From positions 1-64,000 of the forward strand of contig JAUNEN010000010.1 in the NCBI GenBank assembly GCA_030525525.1: a DNA stretch of 64,000 nt, read 5' to 3'. Numbering within the stretch: position 1 is the stretch's first letter; each line of letters starts with the position of its first letter. The notes under the pieces were generated by a model. The model searched no databases. It saw nothing but the letters and a program-made list of their open reading frames with translations, and was not told where the DNA came from. Positions 40,257-48,500 of this stretch are shown here, one piece after another. Origin of the DNA: Erysipelotrichaceae bacterium. GTDB taxonomy: Bacteria; Bacillota_I; Bacilli_A; Erysipelotrichales; Erysipelotrichaceae. A program made the translations under genes and the position numbers.

Positions 40257-42011
40257 TTAAGCCTCCTGTTCTGATGAAACAAGTGCGTCAAAGTGACACA
40301 GCTGTGAGCAGACGCCGCATCCGACGCAGAGAGTTGCGTCAACACATGCCTTGCCTTCCTTGATGGAGATTGCCGGGCAGCCGATTCTCATGCATGACTG
40401 ACAGCCGACGCACTTACCCGGATCTGCCTTGAGGGCAGGTTTATGCTTGACATATTTGAGCAGTGCACAAGGTCTTCTTGAAATAATGACGGACGGTTCA
40501 TTGACGGAAAGTTCTTCTTTCAGAACCTGATCGCATTCTTTCAGATTGTACGGATCAGCGACTCTGACTCTGCTGAATCCCATCGCTCTGCACAATGCTT
40601 CAAGATCAATCTTGCCGGCCGGATCGCCTTTGATGTTGTATCCGGTGGTCGGATTCTGCTGGTGGCCGGTCATGCCGGTGATCGAGTTGTCAAGAATGAT
40701 CACGGTTGAATTTGACTGGTTGTAGGCAACATTGGCAAGACCTGTCATGCCGGAATGCATGAATGTTGAATCGCCGATGACCGCAACTGTCTTTGATTCG
40801 CTCTTTTCACCGAGAATCTTATTGAAGCCATGAACTGCACCGATCGATGCGCCCATGCATAATGTTGTTTCAATTGTCGCAAGCGGAGCCGCTGCACCGA
40901 GTGTATAGCATCCGATATCGCCGAGTACGGTGCATTTGTTCTGCTTGAGTGTATAGAACATGCCTCTGTGCGGGCAGCCTGCACACATCACCGGCGGACG
41001 GGGCGGAATCGCATCTTCCAGCTTCTTTCCCTTATGGGGAGTGACGCCGAGCTTTTCAGCAATCAGATTCTGGGAGAATTCTCCTTCAAGCGGGAAGATA
41101 TTCTTGCCTTCTGTTTTGATGCCGAGCGCCTTGACATGATTCTCAATGATCGGATCGAGCTCTTCGACAACAACCAGTCTTTCAACCTTTGATGCAAAAT
41201 CACGTATCAGTCTCTCGGGAAGCGGGTTGGCAATGCCGAGTTTCAATACACTTGCCTTGTCGCCGAAGACTTCCTTGACATACTGATAGGATGTGGAAGA
41301 TGTGATAATGCCGAGTGATGTATCACCCATTTCGACTCTGTTCAGATCGCTTGTTTCAGCGAATTCAATCAGATCCCGGGTTCTCTGCTCAACGATCGGA
41401 TGGCGTCTGATCGCATTGCCCGGCATCATGACATATTTGGCGATATTCTTTTCATATTCCCTGACAGGAACCTGTCTTTCACCCGGTTCAACCAGCGACT
41501 GCGAGTGGGCAACTCTTGTGCACATCTTGATCAGTACCGGTGTGTCAAACTGTTCGGAAATTTCAAAAGCTCTCTTTGTAAATTCAAGGCTTTCAGCCGA
41601 ATCGGACGGTTCCAGCATCGGCAGCTTGGCAGCGATCACATGATGGCGGCTGTCCTGCTCGTTCTGGCTTGAATGCATACCGGCATCATCGGCAACCCCG
41701 ACAACGAGGCCTGCATTGACGCCTGTATAAGACATTGTATAAAGAGGGTCGGCAGCTACATTGAGACCGACGTGCTTCTGCGCACAGAATGCTCTTCTGC
41801 CGGCCAGGCTTGCGCCGAATGCTGCTTCCATGGCCACCTTTTCATTGGGTGCCCATTCACAATAGATTTCATCATACTTTGCGGCCTCTTCCGTGATCTC
41901 GGTACTCGGTGTACCGGGATAGCTGGAAATGAAGCAGACACCTGCTTCATATAAGCCTCTTGCGACTGCTTTGTTGCCAAGCATCAGTTCTTTTTTCTTC
42001 GGATTTTCCAT
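40257..42011 (-). CDS. iorA: Indolepyruvate ferredoxin oxidoreductase alpha subunit
   Basis: 584 residues. The pyrimidine-binding region (GVCFISSYPGTPSTEITEEA), the TPP-binding stretch (GDIGCYTLGAAAPL... and GDSTFMHSGMTGLANVAYN) and two C-terminal [4Fe-4S] ferredoxin motifs (CVGCQSCMRIGC and CVGCGVCSQLC) are in the expected order. It converts indolepyruvate and other aryl pyruvates, made by transamination, to aryl-acetyl-CoA with ferredoxin reduction. The gene is the first of its operon and divergent from an acyl-CoA synthetase gene. Confidence 0.95.
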   Translation of the reverse strand: MENPKKKELMLGNKAVARGLYEAGVCFISSYPGTPSTEITEEAAKYDEIYCEWAPNEKVAMEAAFGASLAGRRAFCAQKHVGLNVAADPLYTMSYTGVNAGLVVGVADDAGMHSSQNEQDSRHHVIAAKLPMLEPSDSAESLEFTKRAFEISEQFDTPVLIKMCTRVAHSQSLVEPGERQVPVREYEKNIAKYVMMPGNAIRRHPIVEQRTRDLIEFAETSDLNRVEMGDTSLGIITSSTSYQYVKEVFGDKASVLKLGIANPLPERLIRDFASKVERLVVVEELDPIIENHVKALGIKTEGKNIFPLEGEFSQNLIAEKLGVTPHKGKKLEDAIPPRPPVMCAGCPHRGMFYTLKQNKCTVLGDIGCYTLGAAAPLATIETTLCMGASIGAVHGFNKILGEKSESKTVAVIGDSTFMHSGMTGLANVAYNQSNSTVIILDNSITGMTGHQQNPTTGYNIKGDPAGKIDLEALCRAMGFSRVRVADPYNLKECDQVLKEELSVNEPSVIISRRPCALLKYVKHKPALKADPGKCVGCQSCMRIGCPAISIKEGKACVDATLCVGCGVCSQLCHFDALVSSEQEA

Positions 42012-42063
42012 GACTCTCTCCGTTTCATATCCCTTTTTTCAACTGCGGGTTAATATGTTTTGT

Positions 42064-42092
42064 ATTATATCGCTCATATATTGATAATTCAA
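42064..42092 (-). promoter_or_regulatory. iorA promoter
   Basis: On the minus strand TTGAAT (42092-42087), a 17-base spacer and TATAAT (42069-42064). Its -35 directly abuts the -35 of the divergent promoter. Confidence 0.75.
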
Positions 42093-42109
42093 CATTTTAA
42101 TGTTACAAT
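42081..42109 (+). promoter_or_regulatory. Acyl-CoA synthetase promoter
   Basis: TTGATA, a 17-base spacer and TACAAT on the plus strand, facing away from the iorA promoter. Confidence 0.75.
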
Positions 42110-42120
42110 GCGTTAACGCA
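42091..42120. promoter_or_regulatory. Two palindromes over the divergent promoters
   Basis: AACATTTTAATGTT lies in the spacer of the plus promoter and overlaps the end of the iorA -35. TGCGTTAACGCA covers the plus -10 end and the likely start point. Both are candidate repressor sites. Confidence 0.55.
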
Positions 42121-42147
42121 CTAAATTGTTGAAAGGACGTTACGATT

Positions 42148-43782
42148 ATGCCGATTACAGATCTTCTGGAAAAAAACAGAAAACTTTACGGAAACGATGT
42201 GGCCCTGGTCGAAATCAACCCGGAGCTCAGAGAAGAACAGCGAGTCACATGGAAGGAATATGAACTCATCCAGCCGACTTCAAACACATTCTACAGACGC
42301 CAGATCACATGGGCTGTCTTTGATGAAAAGGCAAACCGTGTTGCGAATATGCTGATGGACAGAGGCATTCTGCCCGGTCAGAAATGTGCAGTTCTGCTCA
42401 TGAACTGCCTGGAATGGCTGCCGATTTACTTCGGTATCCTCAAAGCAGGAGCGATTGCCGTGCCGCTCAACTTCCGCTTCACTGCCGATGAAATTGAATA
42501 CTGCATTGACGCTTCCGACAGCGATGTCCTCTTCTACGGACCGGAGTTTATCGGAAGAATTGAAGATATTGCCGATAAGATCAAGAAGAACACCCTGCTC
42601 TTCTTCGTCGGCGATCAGACACCGGCTTATGCAGAAGACTACTACCGTCAGGCTGCCAACTACTCTTCGGAAGCACCGAAGATCCTAGTGCAGGACACCG
42701 ATGACGGAGCGATCTATTTTTCAAGCGGAACAACCGGCTTCCCCAAAGCCATCCTTCTGAAACATGAAGCGCTCATGCAGTCGGCACGCATGGAAGCCAT
42801 CCATCATGAAACAACCAGAAACGATACATTCCTCTGCATCCCTCCTCTTTACCATACAGGAGCGAAAATGCACTGGTTCGGTTCTCTTTATACCGGCAGC
42901 CGCGCCGTCATTCTCAAAGGAAACTCTCCGGAAGCGATCATGCGTGCGGTTTCCAATGAAGGCTGCACGATTGTCTGGCTGCTTGTCCCCTGGGCACAGG
43001 ACATCCTCGCTGCCCTTGATTCAGGAAAAATCAAACTTGAAGATTACAGAACAAGCCAATGGCGCTTAATGCACATCGGTGCACAGCCTGTACCGCCGAG
43101 CCTCATCAAGCACTGGCTGACCTACTTCCCGAATCATCAGTATGATACAAACTACGGTCTTTCCGAATCCACCGGTCCGGGATGTGTGCACCTTGGCATG
43201 GAGAATGTTTCCAAAGTCGGTGCCATCGGTATTCCGGGCTATGGCTGGAAAACAAAAATTGTCGATGAAACAAACCAGCCTGTCAGACAGGGAGATGTCG
43301 GTGAGCTTTGCGTCAAGGGCCCCGGCGTCATGGTTGAATACTATAAGAATCCTGAGGCAACAGCCGAAGTTCTTGAAAACGGCTGGCTCCATACCGGTGA
43401 TATGGCCATGATGGATGAAGACGGATTCATTTTCCTGGTCGACCGTAAGAAAGACGTCATCATTTCCGGCGGTGAGAACCTCTATCCGGTTCAGATTGAA
43501 TCCTTCCTGATGACAAACCAGAAGATTCATGACGCTGCTGTCATCGGTCTTCCGGATGAAAGACTCGGCGAAATCGCCGCTGCGATCATCCAGGTCAAGG
43601 AAGGCTATGAATTAAGCGAGGATGAGCTCAACCAGTTCTGCCGTGAGCTGCCCCGCTACAAGAGACCGCGCAAAATCATTTTCGCCAATGTCATCCGCAA
43701 TGCGACAGGCAAGATTGACAAGCCGAAGCTGAGAGAAATCTACGGCGGTTCAAGACTTGTCGAAAAGCAGAACAGATCTTAA
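42148..43782 (+). CDS. AMP-forming acyl-CoA synthetase
   Basis: 544 residues. ANL motifs are complete: YFSSGTTGFPKAI, YGLSESTGPG, HTGDMAMMDEDG, a lysine-rich hinge (FLVDRKKDVIISGGENLYP) and a C-terminal catalytic lysine in NATGKIDKPKLRE. It should make a CoA thioester from a carboxylic acid. Divergent placement from the iorA operon suggests an aromatic or medium-chain acid, but the substrate is open. AAGGACG precedes the ATG. Confidence 0.9.
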   Translation: MPITDLLEKNRKLYGNDVALVEINPELREEQRVTWKEYELIQPTSNTFYRRQITWAVFDEKANRVANMLMDRGILPGQKCAVLLMNCLEWLPIYFGILKAGAIAVPLNFRFTADEIEYCIDASDSDVLFYGPEFIGRIEDIADKIKKNTLLFFVGDQTPAYAEDYYRQAANYSSEAPKILVQDTDDGAIYFSSGTTGFPKAILLKHEALMQSARMEAIHHETTRNDTFLCIPPLYHTGAKMHWFGSLYTGSRAVILKGNSPEAIMRAVSNEGCTIVWLLVPWAQDILAALDSGKIKLEDYRTSQWRLMHIGAQPVPPSLIKHWLTYFPNHQYDTNYGLSESTGPGCVHLGMENVSKVGAIGIPGYGWKTKIVDETNQPVRQGDVGELCVKGPGVMVEYYKNPEATAEVLENGWLHTGDMAMMDEDGFIFLVDRKKDVIISGGENLYPVQIESFLMTNQKIHDAAVIGLPDERLGEIAAAIIQVKEGYELSEDELNQFCRELPRYKRPRKIIFANVIRNATGKIDKPKLREIYGGSRLVEKQNRS

Positions 43783-43789
43783 AAATGAC

Positions 43790-43821
43790 AAACGGTACAG
43801 CCGATTGACTGTACCGTTTTT
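43790..43821. terminator. Bidirectional terminator
   Basis: An AACGGTACAG / CTGTACCGTT stem with TTTTTT on the plus strand, between convergent genes. A weaker T-rich stretch on the minus strand suggests it may serve both. Confidence 0.8.
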
Positions 43822-43828
43822 TCATATC

Positions 43829-44758
43829 CTAATCTGTGAAGAAACTTCCTTTTTTCCGCTTTGTGCGGTTCAGGCTGAGTGCTTTGATCAATGCATCGCA
43901 GGCTGCGATCAGCTTTGCATTGCAGTCTTTGAGAATCTGCGGATCGAAATACCGCTCTGTCCCTGTTCCGTATGAAAGGATGATTCTGCTTTTCCATAAC
44001 GGAAATGCATTGACGCATAAGGAGCGCAGATTTTCCGCAAAGACAATATCCGTATTCTGCATCATCCTGATTTCGGTGCACATCTGAAACGGCAGCTGTC
44101 TGCTTAAGGAAAGATCGGAAAGCTTCTTTTCAAGCCTTGCACACCCCTGCTCATAATCCTGTGCATGCAGAACATCCTCCTTGTGCCCGCTGCTTTTCGC
44201 ACGCATCAGAAGATCATTGAGATTAACGGACCTTGAGCGTTTGAGACATAATTCGCCGGCATAGATGTACATGTCATATTCCCGGATATAATTCATACAG
44301 GTATTGTAATGATCTTCCAGCCTTGCATGGTGTCTCAGGAGTGAACTGCGGTGGATTTCAAGTCTTCTGGCCGTTTCACTGACAGCTGAAGAAATGCGCT
44401 CATAAGCAGATTTGAACGAAGCGAATACCTGATCGTTGAGTGTTCCCCCTTCGGCAAGATTGAGCATTTCCCTTTCAAATGAAGCGATCTTTTTCTTCAT
44501 TTTATTCAGATCATTTTTGATTTCGTCATAATCATGCTGAGGCAGATCGCTTAATGAGCGGTCTGAAAAATCAACCACATGTTTCTGTGCCTGATAACCG
44601 TACTGAAGAATCATTCTGGTGTTGCTGACATCGATCTCTTCCGAAAACTTTTCTGCATATTTCCGGTCTGCGTCAGATAAACGGACCATCGCCGCATAGC
44701 CTGATTCTTTCTTTGGATTTTCTTCTTCAATGTTGAGTCTGATTTCGCCGTTTTCCAT
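43829..44758 (-). CDS. TelA-like toxic-anion-resistance family protein (short)
   Basis: 309 residues from the ATG at 44758; a TTG extension to 44801 is possible. The N-terminal YAEKFSEEIDVSNTRMILQYGYQAQKHVVDFSD matches the conserved start of TelA/KlaA-family proteins. The rest is helical with predicted coiled coils, and a basic tail RTKRKKGS. TelA proteins were named from tellurite resistance, but many are linked to envelope stress. This one is shorter than the usual ~360-390 residues and has no yceG or tellurite genes beside it. The ribosome site is weak. Confidence 0.7.
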   Translation of the reverse strand: MENGEIRLNIEEENPKKESGYAAMVRLSDADRKYAEKFSEEIDVSNTRMILQYGYQAQKHVVDFSDRSLSDLPQHDYDEIKNDLNKMKKKIASFEREMLNLAEGGTLNDQVFASFKSAYERISSAVSETARRLEIHRSSLLRHHARLEDHYNTCMNYIREYDMYIYAGELCLKRSRSVNLNDLLMRAKSSGHKEDVLHAQDYEQGCARLEKKLSDLSLSRQLPFQMCTEIRMMQNTDIVFAENLRSLCVNAFPLWKSRIILSYGTGTERYFDPQILKDCNAKLIAACDALIKALSLNRTKRKKGSFFTD

Positions 44759-44780
44759 CAAGGAAAGTATACCAAAAAGA

Positions 44781-44805
44781 AAGGATTGCAGAGCAGGCAA
44801 TCCTT
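44781..44805 (-). terminator. Rho-independent terminator
   Basis: An AAGGATTGC / GCAATCCTT hairpin with a TTCTTTTT tail on the minus strand, overlapping the stop of the glycosyltransferase gene. Confidence 0.8.
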
Positions 44806-46237
44806 AATCCATATGTTTTGATATTAGTTCACTGACATCTTTGACCAGCTGATCCGCCCTGTTTTCAAACCGGGTGCGGATCATTTTTGCACGGTCTTCA
44901 ATATTGTCGAGCATGCCTTCATAGACCTGGAATTCATTTTCAGCCATATGCATATACCGTTCGGCAGCTTCCGCAGACATTTCAAATAACTGATCATCGG
45001 CAAGCTCAACCGGCTTCCATAAACCGCTTCGTTTCCTTTCCAGAAGGTTTTCGTAATGTCCTTTCGCAATATGAACCGCATCCTTCCAGGAAAGATAGAT
45101 TTCTTTCATCGCATGTTCTCCGGCCGTATGGAATCTTTCCGTATCATCCATATTCTGTTTCAGGAATTCATACAGAGCCTCTGACGATTCATCAATCAGA
45201 AAGCCGTTGCGGCCGTCCGTGATTCCTTCAGCTGCGCATGATCCTTTCACAAGCACACTTGCAAGAGAGCAGGCTGCCGCTTCCCTGACGACCAGACCGT
45301 TTGTATCAAATGTCGAAGGAAACAGGAAGAGATCCGCTCTTGTATTCCATCCTCTCAGAAGATTTCTGTCTTTCAGCGAACCGGTGAATATGATCTTTCC
45401 GGAAAGTGAGCCTTCTGTATGACGTAATATCCCGCTGCTTTGATCATCGACAGAAAGGCCTGTCTCTTCTGCTTCTTTGATCAGGCTTTTAAGATCCTGA
45501 CCGCCGCCGATAAATACCATGCGGAAGTCTTTTCCTTCTTTGCCAAGCATTCTCAATGCTTCAATGATCAAAGGAAGATTTTTGTATTTCATCATCCTGC
45601 CGACATAGAGAAATACCGGAACCCCTGCCGGCAGATCATATCCGCTCACGGCGTCAGAAACTGTTTTTTCATCTGCTTTTCCGGCTTCAAAATCAACGCC
45701 GTTCAGCACCACTCGGTAGTCCCGTTCAAATCCAAGCGACTGCAGATTTCTGCCTGCCCCTTCGGAAACTGTCCAGATTTCATCGCATGCGGACACATTG
45801 TGCACAAGTGCTTTGATGATCTGCTTCTGCAATAACTCACCGGGAACTGCATTGCGGATATCGATGTCATATTTTGTATGCCATGTAAATACAACCGGCG
45901 CATCCGTCATTTCACGCAGGCTTCTTGCAATCAGATTTGATGTAAAAGGACAGTGCACATGAATCAGATCAGGCTTCAGTGCGGCAGCTTCCGAAAGCTC
46001 TCTGATCGGCATCGGATAGCCTGCCCGATAGCCTACCGTAAATGCCGAAGTATCCACGCTGTCATAGGTCAGCACTCTGTAGGGATAGCTTTCATAGTTT
46101 CCTTCCGGATAATACGGAGTCACAACAAAAGCCGATGTATCTTTTTCCTGATTCAGATAATCGGCATAATTCTTCACTGCATTTGCCACGCCGTCAATCA
46201 CCGGCGGAAATGTATCATTCAAAAGTGCAATTTTCAT
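44804..46237 (-). CDS. GT4-type glycosyltransferase, probably lipid glycosylation
   Basis: 477 residues from the ATG at 46237. The GT-B N-terminal domain (MKIALLNDTFPPVIDGVANAVKNYADYLN) and the C-terminal EX7E-type region (LFLFPSTFDTNGLVVREAAACSLASVL) place it in GT4, close to diacylglycerol glycosyltransferases. An extra ~100-residue C-terminal helical region (AEAAERYMHMAENEFQVYEGMLDNIEDRAKMIRTR) is present. It probably transfers a sugar from UDP or GDP donors to a membrane lipid on the cytoplasmic face. The acceptor is not proven. The ribosome site is weak. Confidence 0.8.
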   Translation of the reverse strand: MKIALLNDTFPPVIDGVANAVKNYADYLNQEKDTSAFVVTPYYPEGNYESYPYRVLTYDSVDTSAFTVGYRAGYPMPIRELSEAAALKPDLIHVHCPFTSNLIARSLREMTDAPVVFTWHTKYDIDIRNAVPGELLQKQIIKALVHNVSACDEIWTVSEGAGRNLQSLGFERDYRVVLNGVDFEAGKADEKTVSDAVSGYDLPAGVPVFLYVGRMMKYKNLPLIIEALRMLGKEGKDFRMVFIGGGQDLKSLIKEAEETGLSVDDQSSGILRHTEGSLSGKIIFTGSLKDRNLLRGWNTRADLFLFPSTFDTNGLVVREAAACSLASVLVKGSCAAEGITDGRNGFLIDESSEALYEFLKQNMDDTERFHTAGEHAMKEIYLSWKDAVHIAKGHYENLLERKRSGLWKPVELADDQLFEMSAEAAERYMHMAENEFQVYEGMLDNIEDRAKMIRTRFENRADQLVKDVSELISKHMD

Positions 46238-46286
46238 AACACCGTTTATTTTAGCACCGGGCAAATGATTTCGTTTGTTTTTTCTG

Positions 46287-46811
46287 CTATCTTGCGGAAA
46301 GACCTGCTCTCTGAAGAGCTCTTACAAGAACGGGAATCAATACAAGATCGGCAATGATTGCCGGAAGTGTTCCGACAAAGTAGGCGCTGATCCATGCACT
46401 GATGGAATATTCTCCTGCATTCAGGATAAAGCCTGTCACAAGTCCGCCGGCAATTCTGCCGATGATCATCGCAATGATCAGTGACAGATAGATTTTCAGG
46501 ATTCCCTTTTCCTTGCCGAATGTCTTCATGCATAAGCCGGTGATGAGCCCATACACGCCAAGCTCAGCCATCATCGCAAAAGGTCCGTTGGGAGGCAGCT
46601 GGTTAATGACATAGGAAAGCGCCGGTGTCATCAAACCGCATACCAGTCCTTCAACCGGTCCGATCACAAGCCCGGCAATCAGGACGGGAAAGTGCATCGG
46701 TGAAAACAGACGCAGAATCGGCTGGCCGCCGAAGTTTTTGAGCACGGTGACGATGACGATGCCAAGTGCAATCATCAGACCTGTCAGTACAATGTTTCTT
46801 GTTTTGTTCAT
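46287..46811 (-). CDS. ECF transporter S component
   Basis: 174 residues with about five to six membrane segments. The block FSPMHFPVLIAGLVIGPVEGLVCGLMTPALSYVI is typical of substrate-binding S components of energy-coupling-factor transporters, and VLVRALQRAGL is a short cytoplasmic tail. It would share EcfT/EcfA modules encoded elsewhere. The vitamin or cofactor imported is unknown. It lies upstream of the glycosyltransferase gene on the same strand, with a short gap and no strong ribosome site. Confidence 0.85.
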   Translation of the reverse strand: MNKTRNIVLTGLMIALGIVIVTVLKNFGGQPILRLFSPMHFPVLIAGLVIGPVEGLVCGLMTPALSYVINQLPPNGPFAMMAELGVYGLITGLCMKTFGKEKGILKIYLSLIIAMIIGRIAGGLVTGFILNAGEYSISAWISAYFVGTLPAIIADLVLIPVLVRALQRAGLSAR

Positions 46812-46831
46812 AATGGATTCCCTTTCTTTTC

Positions 46832-46865
46832 AAAAAAGAAGACATGCACAAATATGCATGCCTTC
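46832..46865 (-). terminator. Rho-independent terminator
   Basis: GAAGACATGCA / TGCATGCCTTC arms with a TTTTTTG tail on the minus strand, after the DUF362 gene. Confidence 0.75.
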
Positions 46866-46897
46866 TGGTATGTTTCTTTTTCGTACTTCTGTACGGT

Positions 46898-47881
46898 TTA
46901 TTTGATCAGTTTGAACGGTTTGACACCCTCGACTGCCTTTGTGGGAGTGATGCGTGCTTCCTCGTTGTCAAGATCGATGAGGATGTATCTGCGGTTGCCC
47001 ATGCCGAGCTCATACATGTAGGAAAGCTGTCTGTGGCCGTGTCTTGTTTCAATTCTTTCGACAAGATCCTTATGATCCTTTTCGCACATTGCATAGATCA
47101 GATCGACGCAAGCGGAATCAATGGCGCAGATATCTGTGGAGGAGAGAATACCGACGTTCGGTGTCACGACAGGCTGTGCGGCAACCCCTTCGCAGTCGCA
47201 GGAAACGCTCATGTTTCTCATGACGTTGACATAGCAGATATTCTTTCCGAAGAAGTCGATGGTTGCCTTTGTGGATTCACTGATCTTCTCCATCAGCTCA
47301 TCTTCCACGACTCCCCAGTCATTGCCGTTTTTCGCATGGATCATGGCTTTTCCGATCCGGCCGTCTGCGCAGCCGATGCCGATGTTCTTGTTGGAGCCGC
47401 CGAAGCCGCCCATGGCATGACCCTTGAAGTGGGTTAATACAAACATGGAGTCATAGTCAACCATGGTTTTGCCATGTGTCATATGGTCGAACCACTTGCC
47501 GCCTTTGACGGGCAGATCAACGGTTCCTTCCGCATCCATGATATCAACCGGACAGAAGTCCCAGCCGTTGACCTTGAGCGTTTCAAGATGCTCTTCGGTT
47601 GTATAGCGGTCGCCGGCATAAAACGTATTTGTCTCAACGATTGTCGCATCTTTGAGGCTGTCGGTTGTTTCCATGACTTTCTTCACCCAGCTGCTCGGAA
47701 CGATGTTCGGTCCGTTCTTTTCACCTGTATGAAGCTTGATCGCAACCTTGCCGGTGATATTTGCATTGACTTTTTCGTAAGCCTTTTTGATGCCTTCCGG
47801 TGAAAGATCTCTTGTGAAATAAACGATGGATTCATTTCCTGTCCGCTCTTCATAAGGGACATATTTTGTTGTATCAGTCAT
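46898..47881 (-). CDS. DUF362 domain protein
   Basis: 327 residues. The DUF362 pattern is clear: VAIKLHTGEKNGPNIVPSSWVKKVM, TNTFYAGDRYTTEEHLETLKVNGW, THFKGHAMGGFGGSNKNIGIG and a late AIDSACVDLIY. Several cysteines (SCDCEG, CADGR) may bind metal, but the usual C-terminal ferredoxin is missing. The role of the family is not settled. Some members occur near Fe-S or redox enzymes. It is monocistronic with its own terminator. Confidence 0.85.
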   Translation of the reverse strand: MTDTTKYVPYEERTGNESIVYFTRDLSPEGIKKAYEKVNANITGKVAIKLHTGEKNGPNIVPSSWVKKVMETTDSLKDATIVETNTFYAGDRYTTEEHLETLKVNGWDFCPVDIMDAEGTVDLPVKGGKWFDHMTHGKTMVDYDSMFVLTHFKGHAMGGFGGSNKNIGIGCADGRIGKAMIHAKNGNDWGVVEDELMEKISESTKATIDFFGKNICYVNVMRNMSVSCDCEGVAAQPVVTPNVGILSSTDICAIDSACVDLIYAMCEKDHKDLVERIETRHGHRQLSYMYELGMGNRRYILIDLDNEEARITPTKAVEGVKPFKLIK

Positions 47882-48053
47882 TCTTGACTCCTTTCAATGA
47901 TCAACTCTTCTGAGTTTGCTTTTTCTAATCTGTATTTTACATGGTTCAGGCATGTTTTTCCATTATGATAATCCACACATGATCAGCACAGAACAATTCA
48001 ATGGACGGCGGCTTTGCTTTGAAATATAATCTTCCTCATGAGGGAGGATTCAC

Positions 48054-48476
48054 ATGTTACGTATCGCAATCTGCTGCGGAGGAGGTTTTTCAAGCAGCGC
48101 TCTGGCAAGTCATCTCGACCATGAGATTGCTGAAAAGCATCTCGAAGATCAGGTTTCATTTATTTTCATTCCCGGCCATCAGCTGGAAAAAAGACAGGAT
48201 GAAGTGGACATCGCAATGATCTGTCCGCATCTTGAATACAGCATGAAACAAAAAGCGGCCAAAAATCTCTACCACATCCCCGTTTCCGTCATCCCGCCAA
48301 GACTCTACGGCCTCATGCCGGCCAGAGACTTTGTTGAAGATGCGGAAGATCTCATCGAACTGTGGAAGGCAGGTGCGAAGAATCTTGTCACATTTGAAGA
48401 TGAACCGCGTCCCCTTCAGGTCAAACGGATGGTTTCCCACCGCCGCAGCCTGAGAGGTGAAACAGCTTCGTTTTAA
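48054..48476 (+). CDS. Orphan PTS IIB component (lactose/cellobiose type)
   Basis: 140 residues from an ATG with GAGGGAGG upstream. The N-terminal MLRIAICCGGGFSSSALASHL is the phosphocysteine P-loop of lactose/cellobiose IIB proteins, and VDIAMICPHLEYSMKQ aligns with later strands. The C-terminal ~40 residues extend beyond the usual ~100-residue IIB. No IIA or IIC gene is adjacent, so it may serve a permease elsewhere or act in regulation. TATAAT at 48025-48030 may be its -10. Confidence 0.85.
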   Translation: MLRIAICCGGGFSSSALASHLDHEIAEKHLEDQVSFIFIPGHQLEKRQDEVDIAMICPHLEYSMKQKAAKNLYHIPVSVIPPRLYGLMPARDFVEDAEDLIELWKAGAKNLVTFEDEPRPLQVKRMVSHRRSLRGETASF

Positions 48477-48499
48477 AAAAGGTCCAACGACCTTTTTTC
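48475..48499 (+). terminator. Rho-independent terminator
   Basis: AAAAAAGGTC / GACCTTTTTT stem with a four-base loop, directly after the IIB gene. The AKR gene ends on the other side. Confidence 0.85.
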
Positions 48500-48500
48500 T

